Of a stretch of DNA of 64,000 nt, positions 9,698-16,889 are shown piece after piece (position 1 is the stretch's first letter; each line of letters starts with the position of its first letter). The position numbers and the translations under genes were made by a program. The DNA is from Pontibacter sp. Tf4 (lineage in GTDB: Bacteria > Bacteroidota > Bacteroidia > Cytophagales > Hymenobacteraceae), in NCBI RefSeq assembly GCF_014212495.1, contig NZ_JACKZC010000012.1, positions 49,084-113,083 of the forward strand, given 5' to 3'. The notes beneath the pieces were generated by a model, which was given only the letters and a program-made list of their open reading frames with translations, was not told the origin of the DNA and searched no databases.

Positions 9698-10010
9698 GAA
9701 CGGTTGCTGCAGCTGCTGAAATAGAACTGTTAAAGTTATAGTTTTGTTCTCATTTCCGGGCGCTGCTGCGTGGCCGCAGGAAACAATGCCTGTGCCATCC
9801 GGTGCGGGTGTAATGGCTTTCCGGAAGGTGTAAACAGCTGAATAAGGGCGCTTAAGCAGCTATAAATTATACTTAATAATTTAAGCATAAAACTTTTACA
9901 TCTCGAAAAGTAAAATTACCTTTGTGCCCCGAAAATCACGAAGATGGTGCAATTATCGTCTTTTTGTATTAGAAAGTTAACATATTTTAAAATTCATAAA
10001 ACTTAAGAAA
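9698..10010. other. mutY-HU divergent promoter region
   Basis: 313 bases without a gene. The HU-proximal half is A/T-rich and carries the HU promoter. The mutY-proximal half is GC-rich with no feature I can name. Confidence 0.5.
9917..9924 (+). promoter_or_regulatory. Promoter -7 element of the HU gene
   Basis: TACCTTTG matches TAnnTTTG. The -33 region is TTTTACA rather than a clean TTTG. It leaves an untranslated leader of about 80 bases. Confidence 0.6.
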
Positions 10011-10316
10011 GTGACTAAAGCAGAAGTAATATCAGAGATTGCTGATAAAACAGGGATTGATAAGGCTGATGTACAATCAACGATTGAGGCTTTTTTCAAA
10101 GTAGTGAAAGACTCAATGGCTGATGGCAACAACATCTACGTGAGAGGTTTTGGAAGCTTTGTAAATAAGAAGCGCGCGAAGAAAGTAGCCCGTAACATCT
10201 CTAAAAACACATCTATCATCATCGACGAGCACTTTATCCCAAGCTTTAAGCCGTCTAAAACCTTCATCGCGAAGATCAAGAACAGCAAAAAGATCAAAGA
10301 ACTGGCTCATTCCTAA
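10011..10316 (+). CDS. HU family DNA-binding protein
   Basis: 101 residues of typical HU/IHF fold. Two N-terminal helices (TKAEVISEIADKTG) are followed by the beta-arm region with GFGSF and a basic tail. It bends and compacts DNA as a dimer. The start is GTG; there is no in-frame ATG that keeps the conserved N-terminus. Transcribed from the promoter at 9917. The following TPR gene has its own -7 element just after the HU stop. Confidence 0.95.
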   Translation: MTKAEVISEIADKTGIDKADVQSTIEAFFKVVKDSMADGNNIYVRGFGSFVNKKRAKKVARNISKNTSIIIDEHFIPSFKPSKTFIAKIKNSKKIKELAHS

Positions 10317-10324
10317 TTCTTTCG

Positions 10325-10332
10325 TATCTTTG
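10325..10332 (+). promoter_or_regulatory. Promoter -7 element of the TPR gene
   Basis: TATCTTTG nine bases after the HU stop codon, 49 bases before the TPR start. There is no clean TTG at the -33 distance. Confidence 0.5.
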
Positions 10333-10380
10333 CGGTCTGATTTCACAGATTGTTAAGTATCACCCTTTAGGATTTATATC

Positions 10381-11244
10381 ATGAATCGCAACCAGATTAT
10401 ATTAGTTATTGTGGCTATTGCCCTGATAGCAGGCATCTTTTTATTGCCTAAAGTGGTTGTGAACGAAGGGGATAAAGACAATCTGGCCAAAACCGGAACT
10501 GAAAGCACCATGCCGGAAGGCCACTCGGCAGACGATGGCCACGGACATGGTGAAGAAGGCGCTGCTGCCGACCCGCACGCTACTGCCACACCGCAGCAGC
10601 TGATGGAACTGGCCACTGTAAGAAGCCGATACAACAAAGCGACCGACAACCAGCAGCGTACCTTGCTGGCTAACGAACTGGCCGAAGCGTACGCCACAGC
10701 CGGTAAGTATGACAGCGCTGGTTATTACTTTGAAACAGTTGCACAGGCCAGACCAGGCGAGCGCAACTATAGAAAAGCCGGCGACAGCTATTTTGAAGCC
10801 TTTACGTTTGCGGCAACACAGGAGCGTGCTGCCGAGCTGGGTGCCAAAGCGCGTGGTATGTATGAGCAGGTGCTAAAAAACAACCCTGCTGACCTGGATG
10901 CGAAAACCAACGTAGCCATGACCTACATTGCGAGCTCAAGCCCGATGCAGGGAATCACGATGCTGCGCGAAGTGCTTGCTGCTGATCCGGATAACCAGAA
11001 AGCCCTTTTCAACCTGGGTATTCTTTCTATCCAGTCGCAGCAGTATGATAAGGCGGTTGGCCACTTCCGTAACCTGGTAAAAGCTAACCCGGAGCACGTG
11101 GAAGGCAACTTCTACCTGGCTGTATCGCTTGCTGAGACGGGGGAGAATGAAGAAGCAAAGGCCTTGTTTAACAAGGTAAAAACGATGAAAGATGACCCGG
11201 CGCTGGCGGCCTCAGTTGATGAGTACCTGGCCCGGCTTAAATAA
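10381..11244 (+). CDS. Membrane-anchored TPR protein
   Basis: 287 residues. A single N-terminal membrane segment (about 5-22) precedes a His/Gly/Glu-rich linker (HSADDGHGHGEEG). Several tetratricopeptide repeats follow from about 85 on, e.g. AGKYDSAGYYFETV and ALFNLGILSIQSQQYDKAV. It is probably a periplasm-facing scaffold; the partner is unknown. It lies between HU and the COX24-like gene with rng further on, an order I recall as common in Bacteroidota. Confidence 0.8.
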   Translation: MNRNQIILVIVAIALIAGIFLLPKVVVNEGDKDNLAKTGTESTMPEGHSADDGHGHGEEGAAADPHATATPQQLMELATVRSRYNKATDNQQRTLLANELAEAYATAGKYDSAGYYFETVAQARPGERNYRKAGDSYFEAFTFAATQERAAELGAKARGMYEQVLKNNPADLDAKTNVAMTYIASSSPMQGITMLREVLAADPDNQKALFNLGILSIQSQQYDKAVGHFRNLVKANPEHVEGNFYLAVSLAETGENEEAKALFNKVKTMKDDPALAASVDEYLARLK

Positions 11245-11281
11245 AATTAAAGAAATTAGTTAACACATAAACTTCAAGACT

Positions 11282-11371
11282 ATGCCTTGCGGAAAAAAAA
11301 GAAAAAGACATAAGATCGCTACGCACAAAAGAAAGAAGCGCCTAAGAAAGAACAGACACAAGAAGAAGTAA
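11282..11371 (+). CDS. COX24/AURKAIP1-domain mini-protein, probable ribosomal protein
   Basis: A 29-residue gene starting MPCGKKRKRHKIATHKRKK and ending KKK. More than half of its residues are Lys or Arg. It matches the short C-terminal domain of mitochondrial AURKAIP1/COX24 (mS38), seen as a stand-alone protein in Bacteroidota. The mitochondrial relative binds the small ribosomal subunit; the same role here is inferred. It lies 37 bases after the TPR gene and is followed by a hairpin, then rng. Confidence 0.85.
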   Translation: MPCGKKRKRHKIATHKRKKRLRKNRHKKK

Positions 11372-11390
11372 TTTCTTCTGCGTTTCAGGG

Positions 11391-11420
11391 AGCCCACTTT
11401 GCTACCGCAATGTGGGCTTT
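11391..11420 (+). terminator. Terminator-like hairpin between the COX24-like gene and rng
   Basis: Stem AGCCCACTTTGC / GCAATGTGGGCT (one mismatch), 4-base loop, then only TTGG, so the T run is weak. It may attenuate read-through into rng. Confidence 0.6.
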
Positions 11421-11452
11421 GGTCTATACATCCACCTAATCTTTGAGAGAAA

Positions 11453-13048
11453 TTGAGCAATGAACTAATCATCAATTCTACTCAGGATGGAGAGCGCATC
11501 GCTTTATTGCAGGACAAACGGCTTGTGGAATTTCACCACGAGAAAAAAGATACCAATTACATAGTTGGCGATATCTTTTTAGGGACTGTAAAAAAAGTAA
11601 TGCCAGGCCTAAATGCTGCCTTTATTGATATCGGTTACCAGAAAGATGCTTTCCTGCATTACCATGATCTGGGGGCCAACATCAAAACGCTTAACAAATT
11701 TGTTAAGGTAGCACAGACACAGAAGAACGCATCGCCTAAACTAAACCAGTTAAAATTTGAGCCGGAAATAGACAAGCTGGGCAAAATAGCTGACGTACTT
11801 AAAAAAGGACAGCAGCTGTTAGTGCAGATTGTAAAAGAACCTATTTCTACCAAAGGCCCACGCCTTTCCTGCGAAATATCACTTGCAGGGCGATACCTGG
11901 TACTCGTACCGTTCTCAAACACGGTAAGTGTATCTAAAAAGATCGTAAGTAAGGATGAGCGCACCCGTTTAAAGCGTCTGATCACCTCGATCAAGCCCGA
12001 AAACTTTGGTGTTATCATTCGTACGGTGGCTGAAGGGCGTGATGTAGCAGAACTCGACAGAGACCTGCGCAATATGCTCACTAACTGGGAAGAGGGCTTT
12101 GTAACGCTTAAAACGGCGAAGCCATGCGATAAAGTAATAGGCGAGCTCGGACGTTCTTCTTCCATTTTGAGGGATTTGCTAAACGAAAGTTTTGACAGCA
12201 TAGTAGTGGACGATGTCCAGCTTTATGACGAGATCAAAACATACATCGGCAGTATTGCACCGGATAAGTTAAAAATTCTGAAGCAGTACACCGGCAAAAC
12301 CAAGACCTTTGAACACTACCACATCGAGAAACAGCTGAAGGCTGCGTTCGGGAAAACAGTAACAATACCAGGGGGCGGTTACCTGGTAATTGAGCACACC
12401 GAAGCACTGCATGTAATTGATGTAAACAGTGGGAATAAATCAAATACCGAAACCGATCAGGAGGCTACGGCTCTGAACGTAAACATGATGGCAGCCCGCG
12501 AAGTGGCCCGCCAGTTGCGCCTCCGGGATATAGGTGGTATCATAGTAGTAGACTTCATCGATATGAAGTCGCCGGAAAACCGCCAGAAAGTATACGAGGT
12601 TGTAAAAGAAGAACTGAAACGGGACCGGTCAAAGTCCACCGTTCTGCCAATCTCTAAATTCGGCCTGATGCAGATTACGCGTCAGCGGGTTAGGCCGGAG
12701 CAAAACATTGTAACCGGGGAAGTTTGCCCTACTTGCGGCGGCACCGGAAAAATATCAGCCAGTATTCTGGTTACTGATGAAATTGAAGCAGCTGTAGACG
12801 ACCTGCTTGTAAGCCACAACCAGAAGGGCCTGACCATATACCTGCACCCGTTCGTGTACGATTACTACACCAAGGGCATCGTATCGAAGCAGATGAAATG
12901 GTTCTTTAAGTACTTCAGGTGGGTGAGCTTGGTAAAAGATACTTCGCTGGGCATTACAGACTTTAAAGTGATGGATGACCGGGGCGAAGAGATCGAATTA
13001 CGCACCGCTTTTGCAGAGGAAAGCGCAGTGCAGGAAAAAGAAGATTAA
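11453..13048 (+). CDS. rng: Ribonuclease E/G family endoribonuclease
   Basis: 531 residues, the short RNase G-like form. N-terminal S1 domain (about 35-130, VGDIFLGTVKKVMPGLNAAFIDIG split across strands), then the RNase E/G catalytic core with the HVIDVNSG and VVDFID metal-site segments. The zinc-link CPTCGGTG is near 424. It cleaves single-stranded RNA in rRNA maturation and mRNA decay. The start is TTG giving (M)SNELIINSTQ; the ATG seven bases later is out of frame. Confidence 0.96.
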   Translation: MSNELIINSTQDGERIALLQDKRLVEFHHEKKDTNYIVGDIFLGTVKKVMPGLNAAFIDIGYQKDAFLHYHDLGANIKTLNKFVKVAQTQKNASPKLNQLKFEPEIDKLGKIADVLKKGQQLLVQIVKEPISTKGPRLSCEISLAGRYLVLVPFSNTVSVSKKIVSKDERTRLKRLITSIKPENFGVIIRTVAEGRDVAELDRDLRNMLTNWEEGFVTLKTAKPCDKVIGELGRSSSILRDLLNESFDSIVVDDVQLYDEIKTYIGSIAPDKLKILKQYTGKTKTFEHYHIEKQLKAAFGKTVTIPGGGYLVIEHTEALHVIDVNSGNKSNTETDQEATALNVNMMAAREVARQLRLRDIGGIIVVDFIDMKSPENRQKVYEVVKEELKRDRSKSTVLPISKFGLMQITRQRVRPEQNIVTGEVCPTCGGTGKISASILVTDEIEAAVDDLLVSHNQKGLTIYLHPFVYDYYTKGIVSKQMKWFFKYFRWVSLVKDTSLGITDFKVMDDRGEEIELRTAFAEESAVQEKED

Positions 13049-13059
13049 ACTATAAATAG

Positions 13060-13097
13060 AAGAGCCGCTCCGGTGCAAACCAGAGCGGCTCTTTTGT
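13060..13097. terminator. Bidirectional terminator between rng and the porin-like gene
   Basis: Perfect 11-bp stem AAGAGCCGCTC / GAGCGGCTCTT with A and T tracts on the two sides, placed between converging genes. Confidence 0.9.
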
Positions 13098-13117
13098 TTA
13101 GCTATAGTTGCTATAGT

Positions 13118-13780
13118 TTAGAACTTAACGCCTACATCTATCGAAACGCCATTGTTCTTCAGGGCAATGTTCTTATCGCCCAGCAGCCTGCTATAATATT
13201 TGTTGTCGATGTCGGAGAGGCCACGGTGGTAGGTAAGGCCGGCAAACAGCTTGGTGCTTTCGCCAAACTGAAATTCGGTACCGCCGCCCAGCATCACAGA
13301 CGCCTCAAAAATATTGAAGCGCTTGGCCGTCTTCTCGCCGTCAATTACTTTCTTATCGTTTACCTTGGCTGCCACTTTGGTGTTCAGCGAGCCACCAACC
13401 TGGAAGTATAAAATAGTTTGCGGGGCTATTTCGTTTGTAAACAGCTTAAGGGAGATAGGCAGCTCTATGTACTGAATAGATATGTCGTCTTTCGCTCTGT
13501 AAGGGTTTTGGTTTTCGTCGAAACCGGTGTAGGAAAACTCAGAGCCTTTGCTGCGGTAAATAAGGCCAGTGCTGAAGGCATAATTCTGAGCGAAGAAATA
13601 ATCTGCTATCACGCCCACGCCCAGGCGCAGGTTGTTGTTTTCTTTCTCGAAGTTATACTTGTCTTCGGCTACAAAGCGATTGCCCGATATCGTTGGTGAA
13701 ACCATCAGGCCGATCTCTACCTGGGCGGCAGCGCCATACCCAAAGCATAGAAACAGGAGCAAAAACGTAAGTTTTTTCAT
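13118..13780 (-). CDS. Porin family outer-membrane beta-barrel protein
   Basis: 220 residues from the ATG chosen (MKKLTFLLLFLCFGYG signal peptide, cut near AAAQ). An upstream extension of 21 residues is open but would hide the signal peptide. It shows alternating beta strands, a DNKYYSRLLG loop and terminal aromatic VGVKF, as in OmpA-like/PorT-type 8-strand barrels of Bacteroidota. The ligand is unknown. Divergent from gldB. The stop TAA is fused to a CTATAG motif. Confidence 0.8.
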   Translation of the reverse strand: MKKLTFLLLFLCFGYGAAAQVEIGLMVSPTISGNRFVAEDKYNFEKENNNLRLGVGVIADYFFAQNYAFSTGLIYRSKGSEFSYTGFDENQNPYRAKDDISIQYIELPISLKLFTNEIAPQTILYFQVGGSLNTKVAAKVNDKKVIDGEKTAKRFNIFEASVMLGGGTEFQFGESTKLFAGLTYHRGLSDIDNKYYSRLLGDKNIALKNNGVSIDVGVKF

Positions 13781-13830
13781 TTGCATAAGTGTTTGTGATA
13801 ATCGTGTTACCTTAGTACGTAGGAACCTTC

Positions 13831-13838
13831 TATTTTTG
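13831..13838 (+). promoter_or_regulatory. Promoter -7 element of gldB
   Basis: TATTTTTG matches TAnnTTTG, 18 bases before the ATG. It overlaps a 14-bp palindrome TTTTTGTACAAAAA (13833-13846) that could serve as an operator for either divergent gene. Confidence 0.5.
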
Positions 13839-13855
13839 TACAAAAATAAACAGTA

Positions 13856-14848
13856 ATGTCATATAGATTAGTATATATAGCCATAGTTCTTTTTATAGCC
13901 GGTTGCAGCAGCAATACCTGTGACCTCCCGAAAGAGATTAAGCGCATACCTGTGGACGTGGAAATAGAACGGCTGGAGAAAAGTTTTTTCGAAATCAAGA
14001 ACGAGCAGGAGGTACGAACCTTTATGAAGGAACATCCGCTGTTTACCGCTAAGTACCTGCAGGCCGATCAGTATCCGCACGATTCTATCCTTGTGAACTC
14101 GCTCCTTGGCCTGGCTACCAACCCCTCGCTCGATTCGCTGGCGCAGCAGGCCATGAAGACTTTCAGTGATATGAGCCACGAAGAAGAGCAACTGGAAACA
14201 GCCTTTAAAGTTATCAAGCATAATTATCCTGATTTTAACGTGCCGCAGGTAAACACTTTTGTGTCCGGGCTGGGGCAGGATTTGATGGTATCGGATAGCC
14301 TGATCGTGCTGGGTCTTGACTTTTTTATCGGCAAAGATGCGCTGTACCGCCCCGATACCTATGAGTACATTCTGAAGCGTTACGAGCGCCCATACATGGT
14401 GCCGGCTGCCATACTGCTGCTGTCCAACAAGTTTAACAGAGCCAACATACTGGACAGAACCGTGCTGTCGGAGATGATAAGCGCTGGTAAAGCCTATTAC
14501 TTTGTACAAACAGTAATGCCCTGCACACCCGAGCACGAGATAATTGGCTACACCGACCAGCAGGTAGCTGATATTTACCACAACGAAGGCCGCATCTGGG
14601 CACATTTTATAGAAAAGAGCCTGCTGTACGACAAAAACCCGTTCCAGATACAGAAATACATAGGCGAGCGCCCCAACACACCTGAAATTGATAGCTCTGC
14701 TCCTGGCAGGCTTGGCACCTGGGTTGGCTGGCAGATCGTGAAGAAGTACATGGAGCGTAACCCGGACGTAACACTGCCTGAGCTGATGGCCGAAACCGAC
14801 TATAAAAAGATCTTCAACGAATCGAAGTACAAACCGGAGAAACGCTAA
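13856..14848 (+). CDS. gldB: Gliding motility lipoprotein GldB
   Basis: 330 residues. Lipoprotein signal ending LFIAGC (Cys17), then the GldB body with IDVEIERLEKSFFE-like start, PHDSILVNS and LGTWVGWQIV near the end. GldB is a membrane-anchored lipoprotein needed for gliding in Flavobacterium. Its fold is related to DUF2268 peptidases, but no HExxH is present. The glycosyltransferase frame opens directly after its stop, so the two are probably co-transcribed. Confidence 0.92.
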   Translation: MSYRLVYIAIVLFIAGCSSNTCDLPKEIKRIPVDVEIERLEKSFFEIKNEQEVRTFMKEHPLFTAKYLQADQYPHDSILVNSLLGLATNPSLDSLAQQAMKTFSDMSHEEEQLETAFKVIKHNYPDFNVPQVNTFVSGLGQDLMVSDSLIVLGLDFFIGKDALYRPDTYEYILKRYERPYMVPAAILLLSNKFNRANILDRTVLSEMISAGKAYYFVQTVMPCTPEHEIIGYTDQQVADIYHNEGRIWAHFIEKSLLYDKNPFQIQKYIGERPNTPEIDSSAPGRLGTWVGWQIVKKYMERNPDVTLPELMAETDYKKIFNESKYKPEKR

Positions 14849-14866
14849 TTGCTGCCGGCCTACCTG

Positions 14867-16066
14867 ATGCGTATCACCATCCTTCACCAGCACTTCGCTA
14901 ACCCCGACTGCCCGGCCACCTGCAGGCACTATAGTTTTATGGAGCGCCTGGCAAGTCGCCACCGCCTGACGCTGGTTGCTACCAACGCCTGGCGGCGCCT
15001 GCGCATGCAGCACGCCTATAGTTGGGTGCCTGAAGGAGTTGAGTTGCACGAATGTAAGGTAGCCTATGCCAACAAAATGGGCATTTTGCCAAGGTTGGTC
15101 TCGTTCGTGGCCTTTGCTGCCTGCTCCTTTTTTAAACTGATGCGCCTGAAAAAGCCGGATGTATTTTGGGCGGTGTCGGTGCCGCTTTCTGTGCCGTGGG
15201 TAGTAGCACAGGTGGCAAAGCTGCGGAATGTACCTTGGGTATTTGAGGTGCAGGATCTGTGGCCCAGCTTCCCGATTGAGATGGGGGCCGTAAAGTATAC
15301 CTGGCTGCAGAAACAGCTCTATAACATGGAGCTTTCATTATACCGGCAGGCATCGCACATCATCACGCTCTCGCCGGACATGACAAACTATGTGGTGAGT
15401 AAGGGGATCGATCCGGGGAAAGTTACCACTATAGTTAACGGAACCGACATTGCTAAAGCTAACGCTGTAACTATAGCCGATGTGGAAGCGCTGCGCACGA
15501 ACTATAAGCTGCAAGGCAAAAAAGTAGTGCTGTATGCCGGCACCTATGGCCGCGCCAACGACATCCCGACCATCATACAAACGATAGAACTGCTGGCGGA
15601 CAACCCAACTATAGTTTTTGTGCTTACCGGCACCGGTTATTATAAGCCCCAACTACAGGCGCTGGCCCAACGCGTACCAAACCTTATGCTTTTAGAGCCG
15701 CAGCCCCGCGACCAGGTCTTTGCGCTTTTTAAGTTAGCGGATCTGTCGTTGGTGACGTTTAACGACCTGCCTGTGCTGGCATCAAACTCTCCGGCCAAGT
15801 TTTACGACAGCCTGGCCTGTGGCACGCCTGTTATTGTTACTAACCCCGGCTGGACCAAAGCGTTTGTAGAGAACTATAGTTGCGGCTGGTATACACCCGC
15901 GGAGCAGCCTGCCGCACTGGCGCAAACAATAGAATACGCTTTAAGCAAACCGGAAGCATTGCAGCAGGCCGGCGCAAACGGAGCAACTATAGCCCGGCAG
16001 TTATTCGACAGAAGCCTGCTGGTGAAGGATGTGGAAACTGTATTTGAAAAGGTAGTTAAACTATAG
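14867..16066 (+). CDS. Glycosyltransferase family 4 protein (WcaI/WbuB-like)
   Basis: 399 residues from the ATG giving MRITILHQHF; a TTG six codons upstream abuts the gldB stop. It is a GT-B fold: N-terminal acceptor domain with RHYSFMERLA, and a C-terminal donor domain with SPAKFYDSLACGTPVIVTN near 310-330. The family adds sugars to capsule or O-antigen units. Four AACTATAG-type copies lie inside the gene, and its own TAG stop is part of a perfect AACTATAGTT. Confidence 0.9.
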   Translation: MRITILHQHFANPDCPATCRHYSFMERLASRHRLTLVATNAWRRLRMQHAYSWVPEGVELHECKVAYANKMGILPRLVSFVAFAACSFFKLMRLKKPDVFWAVSVPLSVPWVVAQVAKLRNVPWVFEVQDLWPSFPIEMGAVKYTWLQKQLYNMELSLYRQASHIITLSPDMTNYVVSKGIDPGKVTTIVNGTDIAKANAVTIADVEALRTNYKLQGKKVVLYAGTYGRANDIPTIIQTIELLADNPTIVFVLTGTGYYKPQLQALAQRVPNLMLLEPQPRDQVFALFKLADLSLVTFNDLPVLASNSPAKFYDSLACGTPVIVTNPGWTKAFVENYSCGWYTPAEQPAALAQTIEYALSKPEALQQAGANGATIARQLFDRSLLVKDVETVFEKVVKL

Positions 16067-16165
16067 TTCTTCCGGCCCTGAAATTTTCTCCAGACCAACT
16101 ATAGATCTGAATTCCTGACTCGGTTCGGAAACCCAAACTATAGTTGCTTGGGAGCAAAGCGGCTC

Positions 16166-16666
16166 TTACTTGCCTAACATCTCCCGGAAAGATTCTTTGC
16201 CAACCGGCAGCTGTTTCAGGTTGTTGATAAGCAGCAAAGCCCTGTCGATGCGGAGTTGAGTGCTTTTAACACCGGCTACATAGTAAATAATGTACCGCTG
16301 CTTGCCGGGCGGGAGCAACTCAAAACGGCGTTTGCCTTCGTCGTCCTGCGCCAGCAGTTCCGTCAGCTCTTCGGGCACTTCCATTCCAAACTCGCTTTCA
16401 TCCGGCGCCAGGCTTACCTGTACATCACTGCCACTTTGTAAGCCCAGTTTTTTCAGCCGCGCATTGTTCATACTGATGTAACCTGCCCCTTTACCCAACG
16501 CTACCAACCCTGCCTGAAAGGTAAGCTTATCATTTAAAGTACAAAGCAGGCGCACTTTAAACCTACCACCCAATTGCTCAACTATAGCAGGCGGTACTTC
16601 TATATAATGCCCCGGCAGGTGCGGCAGTTTACTGATGCAGGTCTTATAGTTTATAGTTGGTTTCAT
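16166..16666 (-). CDS. DUF1905/YdeI-OmpD-associated domain protein
   Basis: 166 residues from the ATG giving MKPTINYKTC; an upstream extension has no support. N-terminal DUF1905-like beta domain (HYIEVPPAIVEQLGGRFKVR) and a C-terminal helical YdeI/OmdA-like segment (FELLPPGKQRYIIYYVAGVK) are visible. The biochemical role is unknown; some relatives were linked to bacteriocin protection. Convergent with the GT4 gene across a spacer with three CTATAG motifs. Confidence 0.8.
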   Translation of the reverse strand: MKPTINYKTCISKLPHLPGHYIEVPPAIVEQLGGRFKVRLLCTLNDKLTFQAGLVALGKGAGYISMNNARLKKLGLQSGSDVQVSLAPDESEFGMEVPEELTELLAQDDEGKRRFELLPPGKQRYIIYYVAGVKSTQLRIDRALLLINNLKQLPVGKESFREMLGK

Positions 16667-16889
16667 AAGGCATTTACGGTTAACCTTTAGCTTTCCTGAT
16701 CTCAAAATGTTGGGCAGATAGGCTACCTATAGTTGCAGCTCATATAGTGCAGCGGTCAGTTTAGCATCTAAAATCCAAAGGCAACTATAGTTTGGTAAGG
16801 ATATATAGATTTAGCTATGTTTACAAGCTTAAATAATATATATTGGTTAAAAATTGATATCCGGTTTATCCCGGTCTCTCCAAAACCCT

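Noticed and set aside
13868..15049. 393-codon open frame on the minus strand across gldB
   Set aside because: Shadow of gldB and the GT4 gene; low-complexity His/Gln/Leu composition and no domain.
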